Shown here piece after piece: positions 15,001 through 22,557 of a DNA stretch of 32,583 bases. The translations under genes and the position numbers were made by a program. The stretch is from an uncultured Bacteroidales bacterium (GTDB lineage: Bacteria; Bacteroidota; Bacteroidia; Bacteroidales; UBA932), in NCBI GenBank assembly GCA_947305645.1, contig CAMZEC010000025.1, forward strand, positions 1-32,583. The letters are read 5' to 3'. The notes below the pieces were generated by a model, which searched no databases, had not been told where the DNA came from, and saw only the letters and a list, made by a program, of their open reading frames with translations. The stretch's first letter is position 1, and every line of letters starts with the position of its first letter.

Positions 15001-17943
15001 GCATTCCAAGGCGTCTCCGAAGGCCTGAACCAGCGGTTCGCTGTAGAGGCTGTCGTCATAGGCCAGCGCGATTTCCGGGGCATCCTCCGTTCCCTCGATG
15101 AAGATGCTCAGGGGGAACTTGGGCGTATCCTGCGTAATGAGCTCGTCCTCCAGCGGTTTTCCATGAATCGTATACTTCTCTACGAGTCCTACCTGGTAGG
15201 CCATCATCACTGCGGGATGGAAGTCATAGGCCGACGCCACGCGGGCGAAAGGATAATTCTGATAGGAGAGGGTAGTGGCGAAGTTGCGGTCGGTCTCCTT
15301 CAGGAAGTCATCTGCCTTCTGTTCTCCCACCTCGGCGGAAAGGGCCATGGTGTTCACGAACATGCCGAAGGTGTCCGACGCCCGCATATCGCCGCGCCCG
15401 TTGGCCACGGTGCACATGTACACTTTCTTCTGGCCGCTGAAAGCGCTCACCGTCACGAAGGCGGCGCCCAGGAAGTAGCTGGCCGGAGAAATACCCAGTG
15501 CATGGCAGCGCTCCAGGATGTCGGCTCCCACTTTTTTGCGTATCCACACCTCGTGACCCACCTCGTCTTCCTGCGGCTTTTTGTCGGGTATCAGGCCGGT
15601 TTCCTCTTCCTTTCCGGCCATCTGGGCGGCGAAGAAGGCATCGGCCTCCTGAAATTCCGCGCTGTCCTGATACGCCTTCTGGTCCTTAGCGTACTGGAAA
15701 TAAGTGTAGTTCTCCTTCTCGGGCGCCTTTCCTTCCAGGGCGGCCGCCAGTTCCGAGAGGAATACGTCATAGGAGCGGCCATCGAAGACAAGGTGATGGA
15801 AGTCGGCCATCAGGCGCAGTTTGCCTGGCGTTTGCACAATCTGAAGCCGATAAAGCGGGCCGGACAGCTCGTAGGGCTGCATGAAGGCTTCTTTCAGCTG
15901 AAGGAAAGCTTCCTCGCTCTTGAGCCGGACGTATGGTATTTCCGGATCCGGGCGGGCCGGGACCAGATAGACTTTGCCGTCCCGCTGCTCCAGCCGTCCG
16001 GTGACGGCAGGGTGGGCTTCCAGTATGGAAAGAAGGGCTTTTTTCAGCGCATCCACTTCCGTCCCATCCAGGAAAGTGAGAATACACGGCAGATTGTAGG
16101 CCGTGGAAGCGGGATTCTTGACGCAGTCCAGATACAGGCCCGTTTGCTGGAATGTGAGTTCCTGGGGCTGGTCTTCGCCCGATCCTTCGCTATGCTCAGG
16201 ATGACAGGAACCGTCCATCAGCTTCTTCAGGATGTCATTCTCTATGCTTTGCAGGCTGGCCGTCTTGGCAAAGCTGTCCATGTCGGGTTCCAGGCCGTAG
16301 CGCTTGTATAGCTCCGTGGCCAGCCGGAGGGCGCTAAGCGACGACAGGCCGCTGTAGTAAAGAGGATCCGTAAGGCCGAATCCGCCAATGCCCACACTTT
16401 CCTTGATAAGCTTGCTCAGCTCCTCTTCCAGCACATTAAGCGGGGCCACGTGGGCTTCTGCCTTGCGCTCCTGCGGCTCAGGCTTCGGCAGCGCCTTCAC
16501 GTCCACTTTCTGGTTGACGTTCAAGGGAATGGCATCTATCTGCATGGTGACGGCGGGTACCATGTACGGTGGCTTCTTGTCGGCGATGAACTGGTCCAGT
16601 TCCTGGACGTTCACCTCCTTGTCGCTTACCACGTACGCGGCCAGGAACTTGCCGGCGCCGGCACCGGGTTCGTCGAAAGCCTGCACCGTAACGTCCTTGA
16701 TGCCGGGGAATTCCCGGATGACGGCCTCCACTTCCTTCAGTTCGATGCGGAAGCCGCGTATCTTCACCTGGCCGTCCTTGCGGCCCACGAATTCTATCTT
16801 GCCGTCGGCCCGCTGGCGGACGATGTCGCCGGTGCGGTATACGCGGGAGTAGGCGGGGTCTTTGTCGAAGGGGTTGGTAAGGAAGGCCTCGGCGGTTTTG
16901 TCGGGCCGGTTGAGGTAGCCGTCTCCCACCTGCTCGCCCACAATCCACAGTTCGCCGTTCTCTCCCTGCGCCACCTGTTTGCCATCCTTATCTACGATAT
17001 AGGTGTGGACGCCGGGGAGCGGAACGCCGATGGGGATGTTCTCTTCCTGCACTTTCACCTCCTCGCTCACCACGTAGCAGCAGCATTCCGTGGGGCCGTA
17101 GCAGTTGAACAGCCGGTAGTGGGGAAGCGGGAAAGAGGACATCTTCTCGCCGCCGGTGTACATTACCTGGAGCCCCCTGCAGTCGGGATAATTTATGGCG
17201 AACTGGGTAGCCACCTGGGTGGTCATGAAGCAGTGAGTAAGGCTGTTCTCTTCAAAGAATTTATGCAGCGCAGGGAGGTCCAGGCGCATCTTTTCCGGGA
17301 TGATATACAGCGTGGCGCCAGACACCAGAGCGCCGTAAAGGTCTCCCACGAAAGCGTCAAATCCAAAACTGGCATAGGCCGACATCCTGGAGTCTTCCCG
17401 GATGCACACGTTCTCCGCGTGGCGATGGGCAAACAGCGACACGTTGCGGTGGGAAAGCATGCAGCCCTTGGGCGTGCCGGTAGTGCCGCTGGTGTACAGC
17501 AGCACAAAGAGGTCATCGGCCGAAGGCTGGCCGGTGGGCTTTCCCGGATGCAGCTTGCGGATATCGGCGGTTTTGAGCACCGGCCCGTCATAATCCTTCA
17601 GTATGGAGATTAAATTCTCGTCGGCCACCAGCATCTTGGCGCCTGCGTCCTTCATCATGAATTCCAGACGCTCCGGCGGGTAGGAAGGATCCAGCGGAAG
17701 ATAGGCGCAGCCGGCCTTGAGCGCACCCAGCGGGGCAATCATCATATATTCATTGCGGCCCAGCATAATGCCCACAACGCTTTTTGCGGGCACCTGAGAC
17801 TGGATATAAGCAGCGAGGTTGTCCGACAATTGATCTACTTCTGCATAGCTTAGACGGATGTTTTCAAAAACGATGGCGGTGTGGTCTGGGTGTCTGTTCA
17901 TCTGGCTGCCAAAGGCTTCCAGAATTGTGGTGCAAGGTTTCAT
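11983..17943 (-). CDS. Two-module nonribosomal peptide synthetase with terminal reductase (A-T-C-A-T-R)
   Basis: 1986 residues. Domains: adenylation 1 (about 1-490; YTSGTTGTPKG, YGPTE, YRTGD, NVNQKVD), carrier 1 (about 500-575; Ser in YYSGLSSLSAL, an unusual form of LGGxS), condensation (about 595-1000; HHLVFDG), adenylation 2 (about 1010-1490; YTSGSTGTPKG, YGPTE, YRSGD, NVNQKVD), carrier 2 (about 1505-1580; DLGGSSL), and an NAD(P)H thioester reductase (about 1620-1986; GATGFLG, YVHSK catalytic pair). This order is known from AusA-type synthetases and gut bacterial enzymes that release dipeptide aldehydes, which can cyclise to pyrazinones. By eye, the pocket codes are DAGFYGCCYK and DAMFSGGIFK, giving no secure substrate. 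No phosphopantetheinyl transferase or exporter is nearby. A TATATTTG box lies 21 nt before the ATG. The carrier 1-condensation linker contains a genomic repeat in frame. Confidence 0.95.
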   Translation of the reverse strand: MKPCTTILEAFGSQMNRHPDHTAIVFENIRLSYAEVDQLSDNLAAYIQSQVPAKSVVGIMLGRNEYMMIAPLGALKAGCAYLPLDPSYPPERLEFMMKDAGAKMLVADENLISILKDYDGPVLKTADIRKLHPGKPTGQPSADDLFVLLYTSGTTGTPKGCMLSHRNVSLFAHRHAENVCIREDSRMSAYASFGFDAFVGDLYGALVSGATLYIIPEKMRLDLPALHKFFEENSLTHCFMTTQVATQFAINYPDCRGLQVMYTGGEKMSSFPLPHYRLFNCYGPTECCCYVVSEEVKVQEENIPIGVPLPGVHTYIVDKDGKQVAQGENGELWIVGEQVGDGYLNRPDKTAEAFLTNPFDKDPAYSRVYRTGDIVRQRADGKIEFVGRKDGQVKIRGFRIELKEVEAVIREFPGIKDVTVQAFDEPGAGAGKFLAAYVVSDKEVNVQELDQFIADKKPPYMVPAVTMQIDAIPLNVNQKVDVKALPKPEPQERKAEAHVAPLNVLEEELSKLIKESVGIGGFGLTDPLYYSGLSSLSALRLATELYKRYGLEPDMDSFAKTASLQSIENDILKKLMDGSCHPEHSEGSGEDQPQELTFQQTGLYLDCVKNPASTAYNLPCILTFLDGTEVDALKKALLSILEAHPAVTGRLEQRDGKVYLVPARPDPEIPYVRLKSEEAFLQLKEAFMQPYELSGPLYRLQIVQTPGKLRLMADFHHLVFDGRSYDVFLSELAAALEGKAPEKENYTYFQYAKDQKAYQDSAEFQEADAFFAAQMAGKEEETGLIPDKKPQEDEVGHEVWIRKKVGADILERCHALGISPASYFLGAAFVTVSAFSGQKKVYMCTVANGRGDMRASDTFGMFVNTMALSAEVGEQKADDFLKETDRNFATTLSYQNYPFARVASAYDFHPAVMMAYQVGLVEKYTIHGKPLEDELITQDTPKFPLSIFIEGTEDAPEIALAYDDSLYSEPLVQAFGDALECVVRGLLKDSPLTEIPYVDGERLQQLDGFNHYTQDVDLSETVVSLFRKQAKATPDAPAVLFDGKTISYQELDRITDALAARILSYGLKEEEVVSVLINRNAWMTKASLAAMKAGCAYQPLDPSYPPERLNFMIKDACARLLIADEELVPLVGEYKGPVLTTAELENLPNTPCTSVGPKPESLYILLYTSGSTGTPKGCMLEQRNLVNFCAWYREYYHLKPGDRVAAFASYGFDANMMDQYPALTSGACVCIIPEDVRHDLGALDRFITENKVTHSFMTTQVGVMYARNFPDNPSLQHLSVGGEKLISMPPPSYAFYNGYGPTECTIFSTVFHVLEREENIPIGHPLSNVQLYVVDRQMRRLPIGAAGELLIGGTGVGRGYLNNPGKTAECFIDNPFLPGVRLYRSGDIVRYRPDGNVEFVGRKDRQVKIRGFRIELKEVEAVIQDIPGVKDVTVQAFDAPSGGKFLAAYVVAEGTFDTKAAADFIRERKPPYMVPAAWMQLDKIPLNVNQKVDRKALPEATPSALEDYVAPVGETEKAICGIFAEVLGVERVGATDSFFDLGGSSLMVTNVMVNAEKQDLHFAYSDVFSHPSARALAAFLKGDQAVQEQDRNITEYDYSAIDALLKKNNLESFLAGKPMELGRNILVTGATGFLGVHVLKELLDATGPDTTIWCLLRGKGSLTPERRLKEMLVYYFDKDYRSLFGTRIRPVSGDITQPASLEPLTDIDMVFNCAANVKHFSKGTDIEDINYGGVKNLVAFCEKQGAYMVQVSTESVGGLTPGNTPDTITEQMLFFGQLTDNQYVHSKFLAERHILEHMAGGKLKAKIMRAGNLSPRARDGEFQMNMNANASMGRLKAFKMLGACPYQMLEGQMEFTPIDQAAKAMVMLARTPLENCVFNVSNNHIIPMDDIFTRLEMIDGKPLQYVESGEFARRAEEANADPAKARIMAPLVAYQQSASEQEGVETLASTVFTMQVLHRLGFRWDHTSSKYLDLIFEMLRTLQYFG
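16181..16208. repeat. Interspersed CHPEHSEGS-type repeat inside the NRPS gene
   Basis: 28 bp that match 31335-31362 at 26 of 28 positions and resemble 32265-32292. On the NRPS strand it is read in frame as SCHPEHSEGS (about residues 579-588) in the linker between carrier 1 and the condensation domain. Such CHPE(H/R)SE peptides are recognised as translations of an interspersed repeat in many bacterial genomes. Confidence 0.75.
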
Positions 17944-17964
17944 TGTTTTAGCGTTTGATAATTA

Positions 17965-17972
17965 CAAATATA
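17965..17972 (-). promoter_or_regulatory. -7 box of the NRPS gene
   Basis: TATATTTG on the minus strand, 21 nt before the NRPS ATG, in an 81-bp gap shared with the divergent phosphatase gene. Confidence 0.6.
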
Positions 17973-17993
17973 GTTTTTTTATCTGAAAAATGA

Positions 17994-18001
17994 TATCTTT
18001 A
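17994..18001 (+). promoter_or_regulatory. Probable -7 box of the SpoIIE-type phosphatase gene
   Basis: TATCTTTA on the + strand, one mismatch from TAnnTTTG, 23 nt before the ATG. Confidence 0.35.
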
Positions 18002-18024
18002 CAAACTGATAGCGCTTTTTATCC

Positions 18025-20130
18025 ATGAGTCCGTCACGAAAGAGCTGGTTGGCCAGCGTTGGAATAGTAGCAATCGCCGCCGTGATGGTGGAGGTAATTT
18101 CAATAGTCCAGTATGAGCGCTTGCGGAGGATGATGGCTGAGGACATGACCGTACGCAGCCATATAGTGCTTGGCGCCATGGCCAGCGACATCCAGCACAC
18201 GCTTGAACTGACCGAAACGACCATGAAGGAGAATCTCTGGAACGTTAGTCAAAGCGTTTCACATCCCGATTCCGTCTTCCCGGCAATGAAGCGCCTGATA
18301 GACGACAATCCCCATGTGGTTGGAGGCTGCCTGGCTTTCGTGCCGTATTATTATCCCTCTAAGGGCCGTCTTTTCGAGCCGTATGCCTGCAAGGAGAAAG
18401 ACGGCGCCATAGTGATCAGCCAGATTGCCGGCCCCGGCCATGATTATACTGAAAACGAAGAGTTTATACGGACTCTCGAAGCCAAGGCCCCAAGCTGGAG
18501 CGACCCTTATTATTATGGGCCGGATTCATTGAGTTTCGCCACATATTCCTGCCCGGTTTGGGACAATAAAGGCCGTCTGGCTGGAGTGTGCGGTCTGGAT
18601 ATAGACCTTTCCTGGCTTGGCGACACTCTGAATGTCAACCAGAGGTTCCCCTCGTCCTTCAGGATTCTGCTGACGGAAAACGGCCAGCTGGTTGCCGGCC
18701 CCCCTGAGAGCCGGACGCCGCCCGAAGTAGTGCAGCAGGCTGTGGATATATTGAACGGAGTGCTTCCCGCATCTGCCAATCCCTCCATCGCCATAAAGAC
18801 CACTGCGCTCAAAAATGATCCCAACTGGAGGCTGGCGCAGGTATTCTACAAAAAAGAAATCTATGCCCGCATGCAGCGTATGCGCCGGCAGCAGATGATG
18901 CTCATTCTGCTTGGCCTGGCCATCCTTGCCTTTATGATAGGCCGATACTCGCGCAATGAGAGTAAGCTTCGCAAGGTGTCCGAGGAACAGGCTCGTGTTG
19001 ATGAAGAACTGGAAGTTGCCAAACATATTCAGAAGGAGATGATTCCCCGGACGTTCCCGCCTTTCGTTTATGGTTCCCTGGAGCCGGCCCGCGAGGTGGG
19101 AGGAGACCTTTTCGATTTTTACATCCGGGACGGAAAACTGTTTTTCTGCATAGGCGATGTAAGTGGCAAGGGCGTGCCTTCGGCCATGCTGATGTCGGTG
19201 AATCACTCACTGTTCAGGGTGCTTTCGCAGAAGTCAGAAAGCCCTTCCGCGATTCTCAAGGCTTTGAACCAGGAACTCTGCCGCGGAAACGACAGCAATA
19301 TGTTTGTCACCTTCTTTGCGGGGTGCCTGGATTTGTATACGGGCAAACTGCATTATGCCAACGCAGGACACGACAGACCGTATCTGCTGACGGATTCAGT
19401 CGAGATGCTTCTTGCGAAATCCAATCTCCCGCTGGGAGTATTTCCCGATACGGAATTCGGAGATCAGGAGATTGTCCTTTCTTCCGGTACTATGCTGTTC
19501 CTTTACACGGACGGCCTCACGGAAGCCAAAAACAGCAACCGTGAAGCCTTTGGCAGGTCGCGTGTTCACGAAGCCCTGACCGCATGCCTGGCGGACGGTA
19601 ATATGACGCCGGAAAGCCTGGTTCATGCCGTCAGCGGAGAGGCGCACCGATTTGCCGGGGAAGCACCACAAAGCGACGACCTGACCATGCTGCTCATCAG
19701 GTTTATGCCCGGTGAGCTATTGAAAGATCAGATAACCCTTGTCAACGACAGGGAAGAGGTGGAAAAGCTGGGAGCTTTTGTCAAGGACTTCTGCTTAAAA
19801 CTGGAGATAGACCGCAAAACTGCCTCTCACTTGCGTCTGGCATTGGAGGAAGCCGTAGTCAACGTGATCAATTACGCGTATCCCAAAGGAGAAAAGGGCA
19901 GCATTGACATATATGCCGACAGCAACCGGAAAGAGGTGCGCTTTACCATCGTGGACTCCGGTTCGCCCTTCGATCCGACTGCCGCCATTTCGGCCGACAC
20001 TACGCTGGACGCCCAGAACAGACCGATCGGGGGACTGGGCATTTTGCTTACCCGCAAGCTCACGGACTCCGTTTCATATTGCCGGAAAGGCGATAAGAAT
20101 GTATTAACTTTAACCAAATCGATACAATGA
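18025..20130 (+). CDS. Membrane sensor SpoIIE/RsbU-type phosphatase fused to HATPase kinase domain
   Basis: 701 residues. TM1 (about 11-29) and TM2 (about 291-307) enclose an extracytoplasmic sensor region of dCache-like character (about 30-285; VVGGCLAFVPYYYP, DLSWLGDTL). After a helical linker comes a PP2C/SpoIIE phosphatase (about 335-560) with metal motifs REVGGDLFDF (359-361), GDVSGKG (377-383), LYTDGLTEA (495-497) and QSDDLTM (551-552). The C-terminus is an RsbW/SpoIIAB-like HATPase (about 570-700): LALEEAVVNVINYAYP (Asn613), IVDSGSPFD, GGLGILLTRKL. Phosphatase and kinase of a partner switch are thus on one polypeptide. Its stop overlaps the STAS gene start (ATGA). It should sense an external signal and set the phosphorylation state of that STAS protein; no sigma factor is adjacent. 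Confidence 0.93.
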   Translation: MSPSRKSWLASVGIVAIAAVMVEVISIVQYERLRRMMAEDMTVRSHIVLGAMASDIQHTLELTETTMKENLWNVSQSVSHPDSVFPAMKRLIDDNPHVVGGCLAFVPYYYPSKGRLFEPYACKEKDGAIVISQIAGPGHDYTENEEFIRTLEAKAPSWSDPYYYGPDSLSFATYSCPVWDNKGRLAGVCGLDIDLSWLGDTLNVNQRFPSSFRILLTENGQLVAGPPESRTPPEVVQQAVDILNGVLPASANPSIAIKTTALKNDPNWRLAQVFYKKEIYARMQRMRRQQMMLILLGLAILAFMIGRYSRNESKLRKVSEEQARVDEELEVAKHIQKEMIPRTFPPFVYGSLEPAREVGGDLFDFYIRDGKLFFCIGDVSGKGVPSAMLMSVNHSLFRVLSQKSESPSAILKALNQELCRGNDSNMFVTFFAGCLDLYTGKLHYANAGHDRPYLLTDSVEMLLAKSNLPLGVFPDTEFGDQEIVLSSGTMLFLYTDGLTEAKNSNREAFGRSRVHEALTACLADGNMTPESLVHAVSGEAHRFAGEAPQSDDLTMLLIRFMPGELLKDQITLVNDREEVEKLGAFVKDFCLKLEIDRKTASHLRLALEEAVVNVINYAYPKGEKGSIDIYADSNRKEVRFTIVDSGSPFDPTAAISADTTLDAQNRPIGGLGILLTRKLTDSVSYCRKGDKNVLTLTKSIQ

Positions 20131-20429
20131 CCACAACCGTTCAAGAAACCGCCGAAAGATTCGTAGCCGTCCTTTCCGGCGAACTGGATACCGCTGCCGC
20201 CGAAGAGACAGGACAGGCCCTTCAGCCTCTCCTCGACAGTAAGGGAAAAGAAATTGTCCTTGATTGCACCGACCTGGAGTATATCTCCTCCAGCGGCCTG
20301 CGTGTCTTGCTTGGCATCCTTAAGCAGGCTAAGTCCGTCGGCTCCCGAGTAGTGCTCAAAAACGTGAATGAAGTAATCCGCGACGTCCTGGAAATCTCCG
20401 GCTTCATCTCAATCTTCGAGATGGAGTAG
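20127..20429 (+). CDS. STAS-domain anti-anti-sigma factor
   Basis: 100-residue single STAS domain of the SpoIIAA/RsbV type: VAVLSGELDTAAAEET, the strand KEIVLDCTDLEYISSSGLRV, and the C-terminal helix VIRDVLEISGFISIF. The phospho-accepting serine should be Ser55 in YISSSGLR, where SpoIIAA has DSSG; the preceding Asp is Ser here. Its ATG overlaps the stop of the phosphatase-kinase gene by four bases, so the two are translationally coupled and almost certainly work together: kinase domain phosphorylates, phosphatase domain reactivates. The final target, a sigma factor or other partner, is not in the window. Confidence 0.93.
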   Translation: MTTTVQETAERFVAVLSGELDTAAAEETGQALQPLLDSKGKEIVLDCTDLEYISSSGLRVLLGILKQAKSVGSRVVLKNVNEVIRDVLEISGFISIFEME

Positions 20430-20449
20430 AGAGGATTTCCATCGAAGCG

Positions 20450-21097
20450 TTACTTGAATAAGGAGTCATAATATTCTTTACTCTTCGGCTGCAGTTTTTC
20501 GTACTGTTTGTCCACCCAGCGAATGTCGCAATGCTTCATGAAGCTGCACAAACTTGAGTCGGCGGGAATAATAAACCGGAGGTCGTAACGGGCATCATCC
20601 TTTGTCAGGGTTGTCCTGAACTCGATAATACATCGTCCGTCATCCGTTACCACGAATTCCGGGGCGTGAAGCCGTTGGCTGTCTGCCCGGCAAACAGGCT
20701 TGTAACCGCTCCTTCCGGCGAGAGAGTTGTAAGCTTTGTAAGCTTCCCGCCACTCATATGACATCAGGGGCATCTCTACATCGAACTGGCGGGTATAATT
20801 CCGTACTTTGTTCCTGCGGGCGACAATTGTCCATTCGTTATACTTGGACCGAATTATACGGAGTGCTTCGTACATGAGCTCGCACTCGCGGCGGGTCATA
20901 ACCAGATGGACCGAGTCTTCAATGTGCTCGAAGTTGCATACGCCAAGGTGGTACTCGAGAGACCCGTCGGGCTGCTCCACCACATACAGGTCCTCATCGA
21001 GCACCGCGTCATACGGCTTGATGATGTAGGTGCGCGGCTGAGCCGTTGCGAGGCAGCCAAGCAAGAGCGCGTAGATTATCAGGAAGGCCTTTTTCAT
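20450..21097 (-). CDS. Secreted protein, unknown
   Basis: 215 residues with an N-terminal Sec signal peptide (MKKAFLIIYALLLGCLATAQ, probable cleavage before Gln20; the LLLGC stretch is only a poor lipobox). The mature part has no recognised domain; it is mixed and charged, with two separate Cys (CNFEH and HCDIRW) and a central segment VRNYTRQFDVEMPLMSYEW. It is probably periplasmic or exported. The gene starts 12 bp after the acidic membrane-protein gene, so both likely belong to one transcript driven by the dyad promoter at 21515-21549. Confidence 0.78.
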   Translation of the reverse strand: MKKAFLIIYALLLGCLATAQPRTYIIKPYDAVLDEDLYVVEQPDGSLEYHLGVCNFEHIEDSVHLVMTRRECELMYEALRIIRSKYNEWTIVARRNKVRNYTRQFDVEMPLMSYEWREAYKAYNSLAGRSGYKPVCRADSQRLHAPEFVVTDDGRCIIEFRTTLTKDDARYDLRFIIPADSSLCSFMKHCDIRWVDKQYEKLQPKSKEYYDSLFK

Positions 21098-21109
21098 ACC
21101 GGCGATAGT

Positions 21110-21487
21110 CTAGTCGTCAAGGTAGCCGTCGCTTTCCGCGTCAAGGACTTCGTCCCAATGGAAGTTGTCCGTCGGGTCGGCATCCGGGTCTTCGTTATGG
21201 AAGATCTGGATGTATTCCGACGTGCTGCGGGCCTCGTCGTTTTTGTCGAATTCTCCGTGACGGCCGTAGTAATCTTTAGTCATGTCGGTGTCGAAGCCGC
21301 CATCCTCGTCTTCCTCGTCATCTTCTTCGTCAGATGAACTGTCGGAATAATACGAGTCGTCATAATGCCTTCCGGAGTAGCCGGACTGCTTCTTTTTATT
21401 ATCTCCGCTAGAGAATAACCAGTGCCAGTAGCATAAGAACAATATGGTCGCTAAGAAGTATAAAGACACAAAAACCGCATACAGCAT
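21110..21487 (-). CDS. Single-pass membrane protein with acidic low-complexity tail
   Basis: 125 residues from the ATG (a TTG four codons upstream is an alternative start). One N-terminal helix (MLYAVFVSLYFLATILFLCY) is followed by a Ser/Tyr/Gly segment, an acidic run (SSSDEEDDEEDEDGG) and further acidic sequence ending DGYLDD. No domain is recognised. The helix without cleavage site suggests anchoring with the acidic tail on one face of the membrane. It is first in a two-gene operon with the secreted protein and is preceded by a distinctive promoter shared only with the 30-codon gene at 32088. Confidence 0.72.
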   Translation of the reverse strand: MLYAVFVSLYFLATILFLCYWHWLFSSGDNKKKQSGYSGRHYDDSYYSDSSSDEEDDEEDEDGGFDTDMTKDYYGRHGEFDKNDEARSTSEYIQIFHNEDPDADPTDNFHWDEVLDAESDGYLDD

Positions 21488-21514
21488 AACATTCTTCAAT
21501 TTTGATTAACGATG

Positions 21515-21549
21515 CAAAGTTACTTATGGAAAGTGACAACTTTTGACAC
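21515..21549 (-). promoter_or_regulatory. Extended promoter with dyad, copy 1
   Basis: On the minus strand: AAGTTGTCACT, nine bases, then TAACTTTGCA with the -7 box at 21515-21522. The TTGTCAC half lies in an inverted repeat GTGTCA-N5-TGTCAC (21533-21549). The same architecture, with identical spacing, occurs at 32208-32242. The AAGTTGTCACT part is far too well matched for a generic promoter and suggests a regulator or alternative sigma site. Confidence 0.6.
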
Positions 21550-21586
21550 ACCGAATAATTATTCAAAACCGGAAGATTCTTCTACA

Positions 21587-21955
21587 TTAATGGATTTCTT
21601 TACCAAACGGGAAAACGGTGGCGATGGCCATCTTGAAATGCTGCAGGCCCCAGGGAATTCCCACAATGGTGGCGCAGAAGAGTAGGCCGAAGGCGAAGTG
21701 CAGGATGGCAATCTCCCACCAGCCGCAGAGAATCCAGATGAGGTTCATTACTACCGACACACAACCAGGCTCATTGGGGCCGTTCACCAATTCATGGCCG
21801 AATGGCCAAAGCGCATAGGTGCCCAGCTTGAATAACTGTACACCGAATGGTATGCCGATGAGCGTGATACACATCAGCAGGCCTACGATATAGTAGATGA
21901 TGGCGATGATGAGGCCGCCAAACAAAAGCCAGAGGATATTGCCGAGGAATTTCAT
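21587..21955 (-). CDS. yccF: YccF-domain inner-membrane protein
   Basis: 122-residue YccF family protein. The two internal family repeats are clear: GIPFGVQLFKLGTYALWPFG (about 35-54) and GIPWGLQHFKMAIATVFPFG (about 99-118), each after a hydrophobic helix pair. Length is typical. The function of YccF is unknown. It follows the GNAT gene by three bases, so both are probably expressed from the box at 22472-22479. Confidence 0.92.
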   Translation of the reverse strand: MKFLGNILWLLFGGLIIAIIYYIVGLLMCITLIGIPFGVQLFKLGTYALWPFGHELVNGPNEPGCVSVVMNLIWILCGWWEIAILHFAFGLLFCATIVGIPWGLQHFKMAIATVFPFGKEIH

Positions 21956-21958
21956 GTC

Positions 21959-22453
21959 TTATTTGCAAATCATTTCCATGGATGTGTATTGCGGAACCAT
22001 TCCCAGAGACTCATAGAAGGCCCTGGCTCCATGGTTGCATTCCCATACATGCAGTGTAATATTGTAGCAGCCATTTTCTTTAGCGAACTCCTTTACATGA
22101 TTAAACAGAGCCCGGCCTATATGCTGTCCGCGTGCCGCCTCGTTCACGCATAGGTCGTCTATGTACAGCGTAGTAAGTTGCTGGAGACTTCCGCTGCAGG
22201 AATGCTGGAGGACACAGAAACAGTAACCCAGGACGGTGCCGTCTTCTTCGTACACGAATACCGGTGTCTCCGGATTTGCAAAAATAGCCAGAAGTTCCTC
22301 GTTTGTGTATTTCTTGCCCACTGCCCTGAACAGGTCCGGGCGGCCGTCGTGGTGGATTTTCAGCACTTGCCGAAGCAGCCGGTTTACGGCTTCCAGGTCA
22401 TCCGGAACCGCTCGCCGTATATTTCCTGCACCGGTAATGGCGGTCTTATTCAT
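21959..22453 (-). CDS. GNAT-family N-acetyltransferase
   Basis: 164 residues. IRRAVPDDLEAVNRLLRQVL opens the fold; the acetyl-CoA loop is LCVNEAARGQHIGRALFNHV (about 109-128), then NITLHVWECNHGARAFYESLGM. The acceptor is unknown. The ATG at 22453 is preferred to an upstream in-frame TTG at 22474, because the latter overlaps the TATCTTTG promoter box. It is first of a pair with yccF, three bases apart. Confidence 0.9.
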   Translation of the reverse strand: MNKTAITGAGNIRRAVPDDLEAVNRLLRQVLKIHHDGRPDLFRAVGKKYTNEELLAIFANPETPVFVYEEDGTVLGYCFCVLQHSCSGSLQQLTTLYIDDLCVNEAARGQHIGRALFNHVKEFAKENGCYNITLHVWECNHGARAFYESLGMVPQYTSMEMICK

Positions 22454-22471
22454 ATCTGCATATAGTTCAAA

Positions 22472-22479
22472 CAAAGATA
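22472..22479 (-). promoter_or_regulatory. -7 box of the GNAT-yccF pair
   Basis: TATCTTTG on the minus strand, 18 nt before the ATG at 22453; it decides the start choice for that gene. Confidence 0.6.
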
Positions 22480-22557
22480 ATCACATTGATTTGGAAATCA
22501 AAACCGGAAGCGGCGTATAATGGGCATTTTCGGTAAGAGATATTCAGCTTTTAATAA

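Noticed and set aside
13972..16311. 779-codon open frame antisense to the NRPS gene, with others at 12232-13308 and 16450-17613
   Set aside because: They mirror the codon pattern of the NRPS on the other strand, have no recognisable domain and no promoter; they are shadows of a GC-rich gene.
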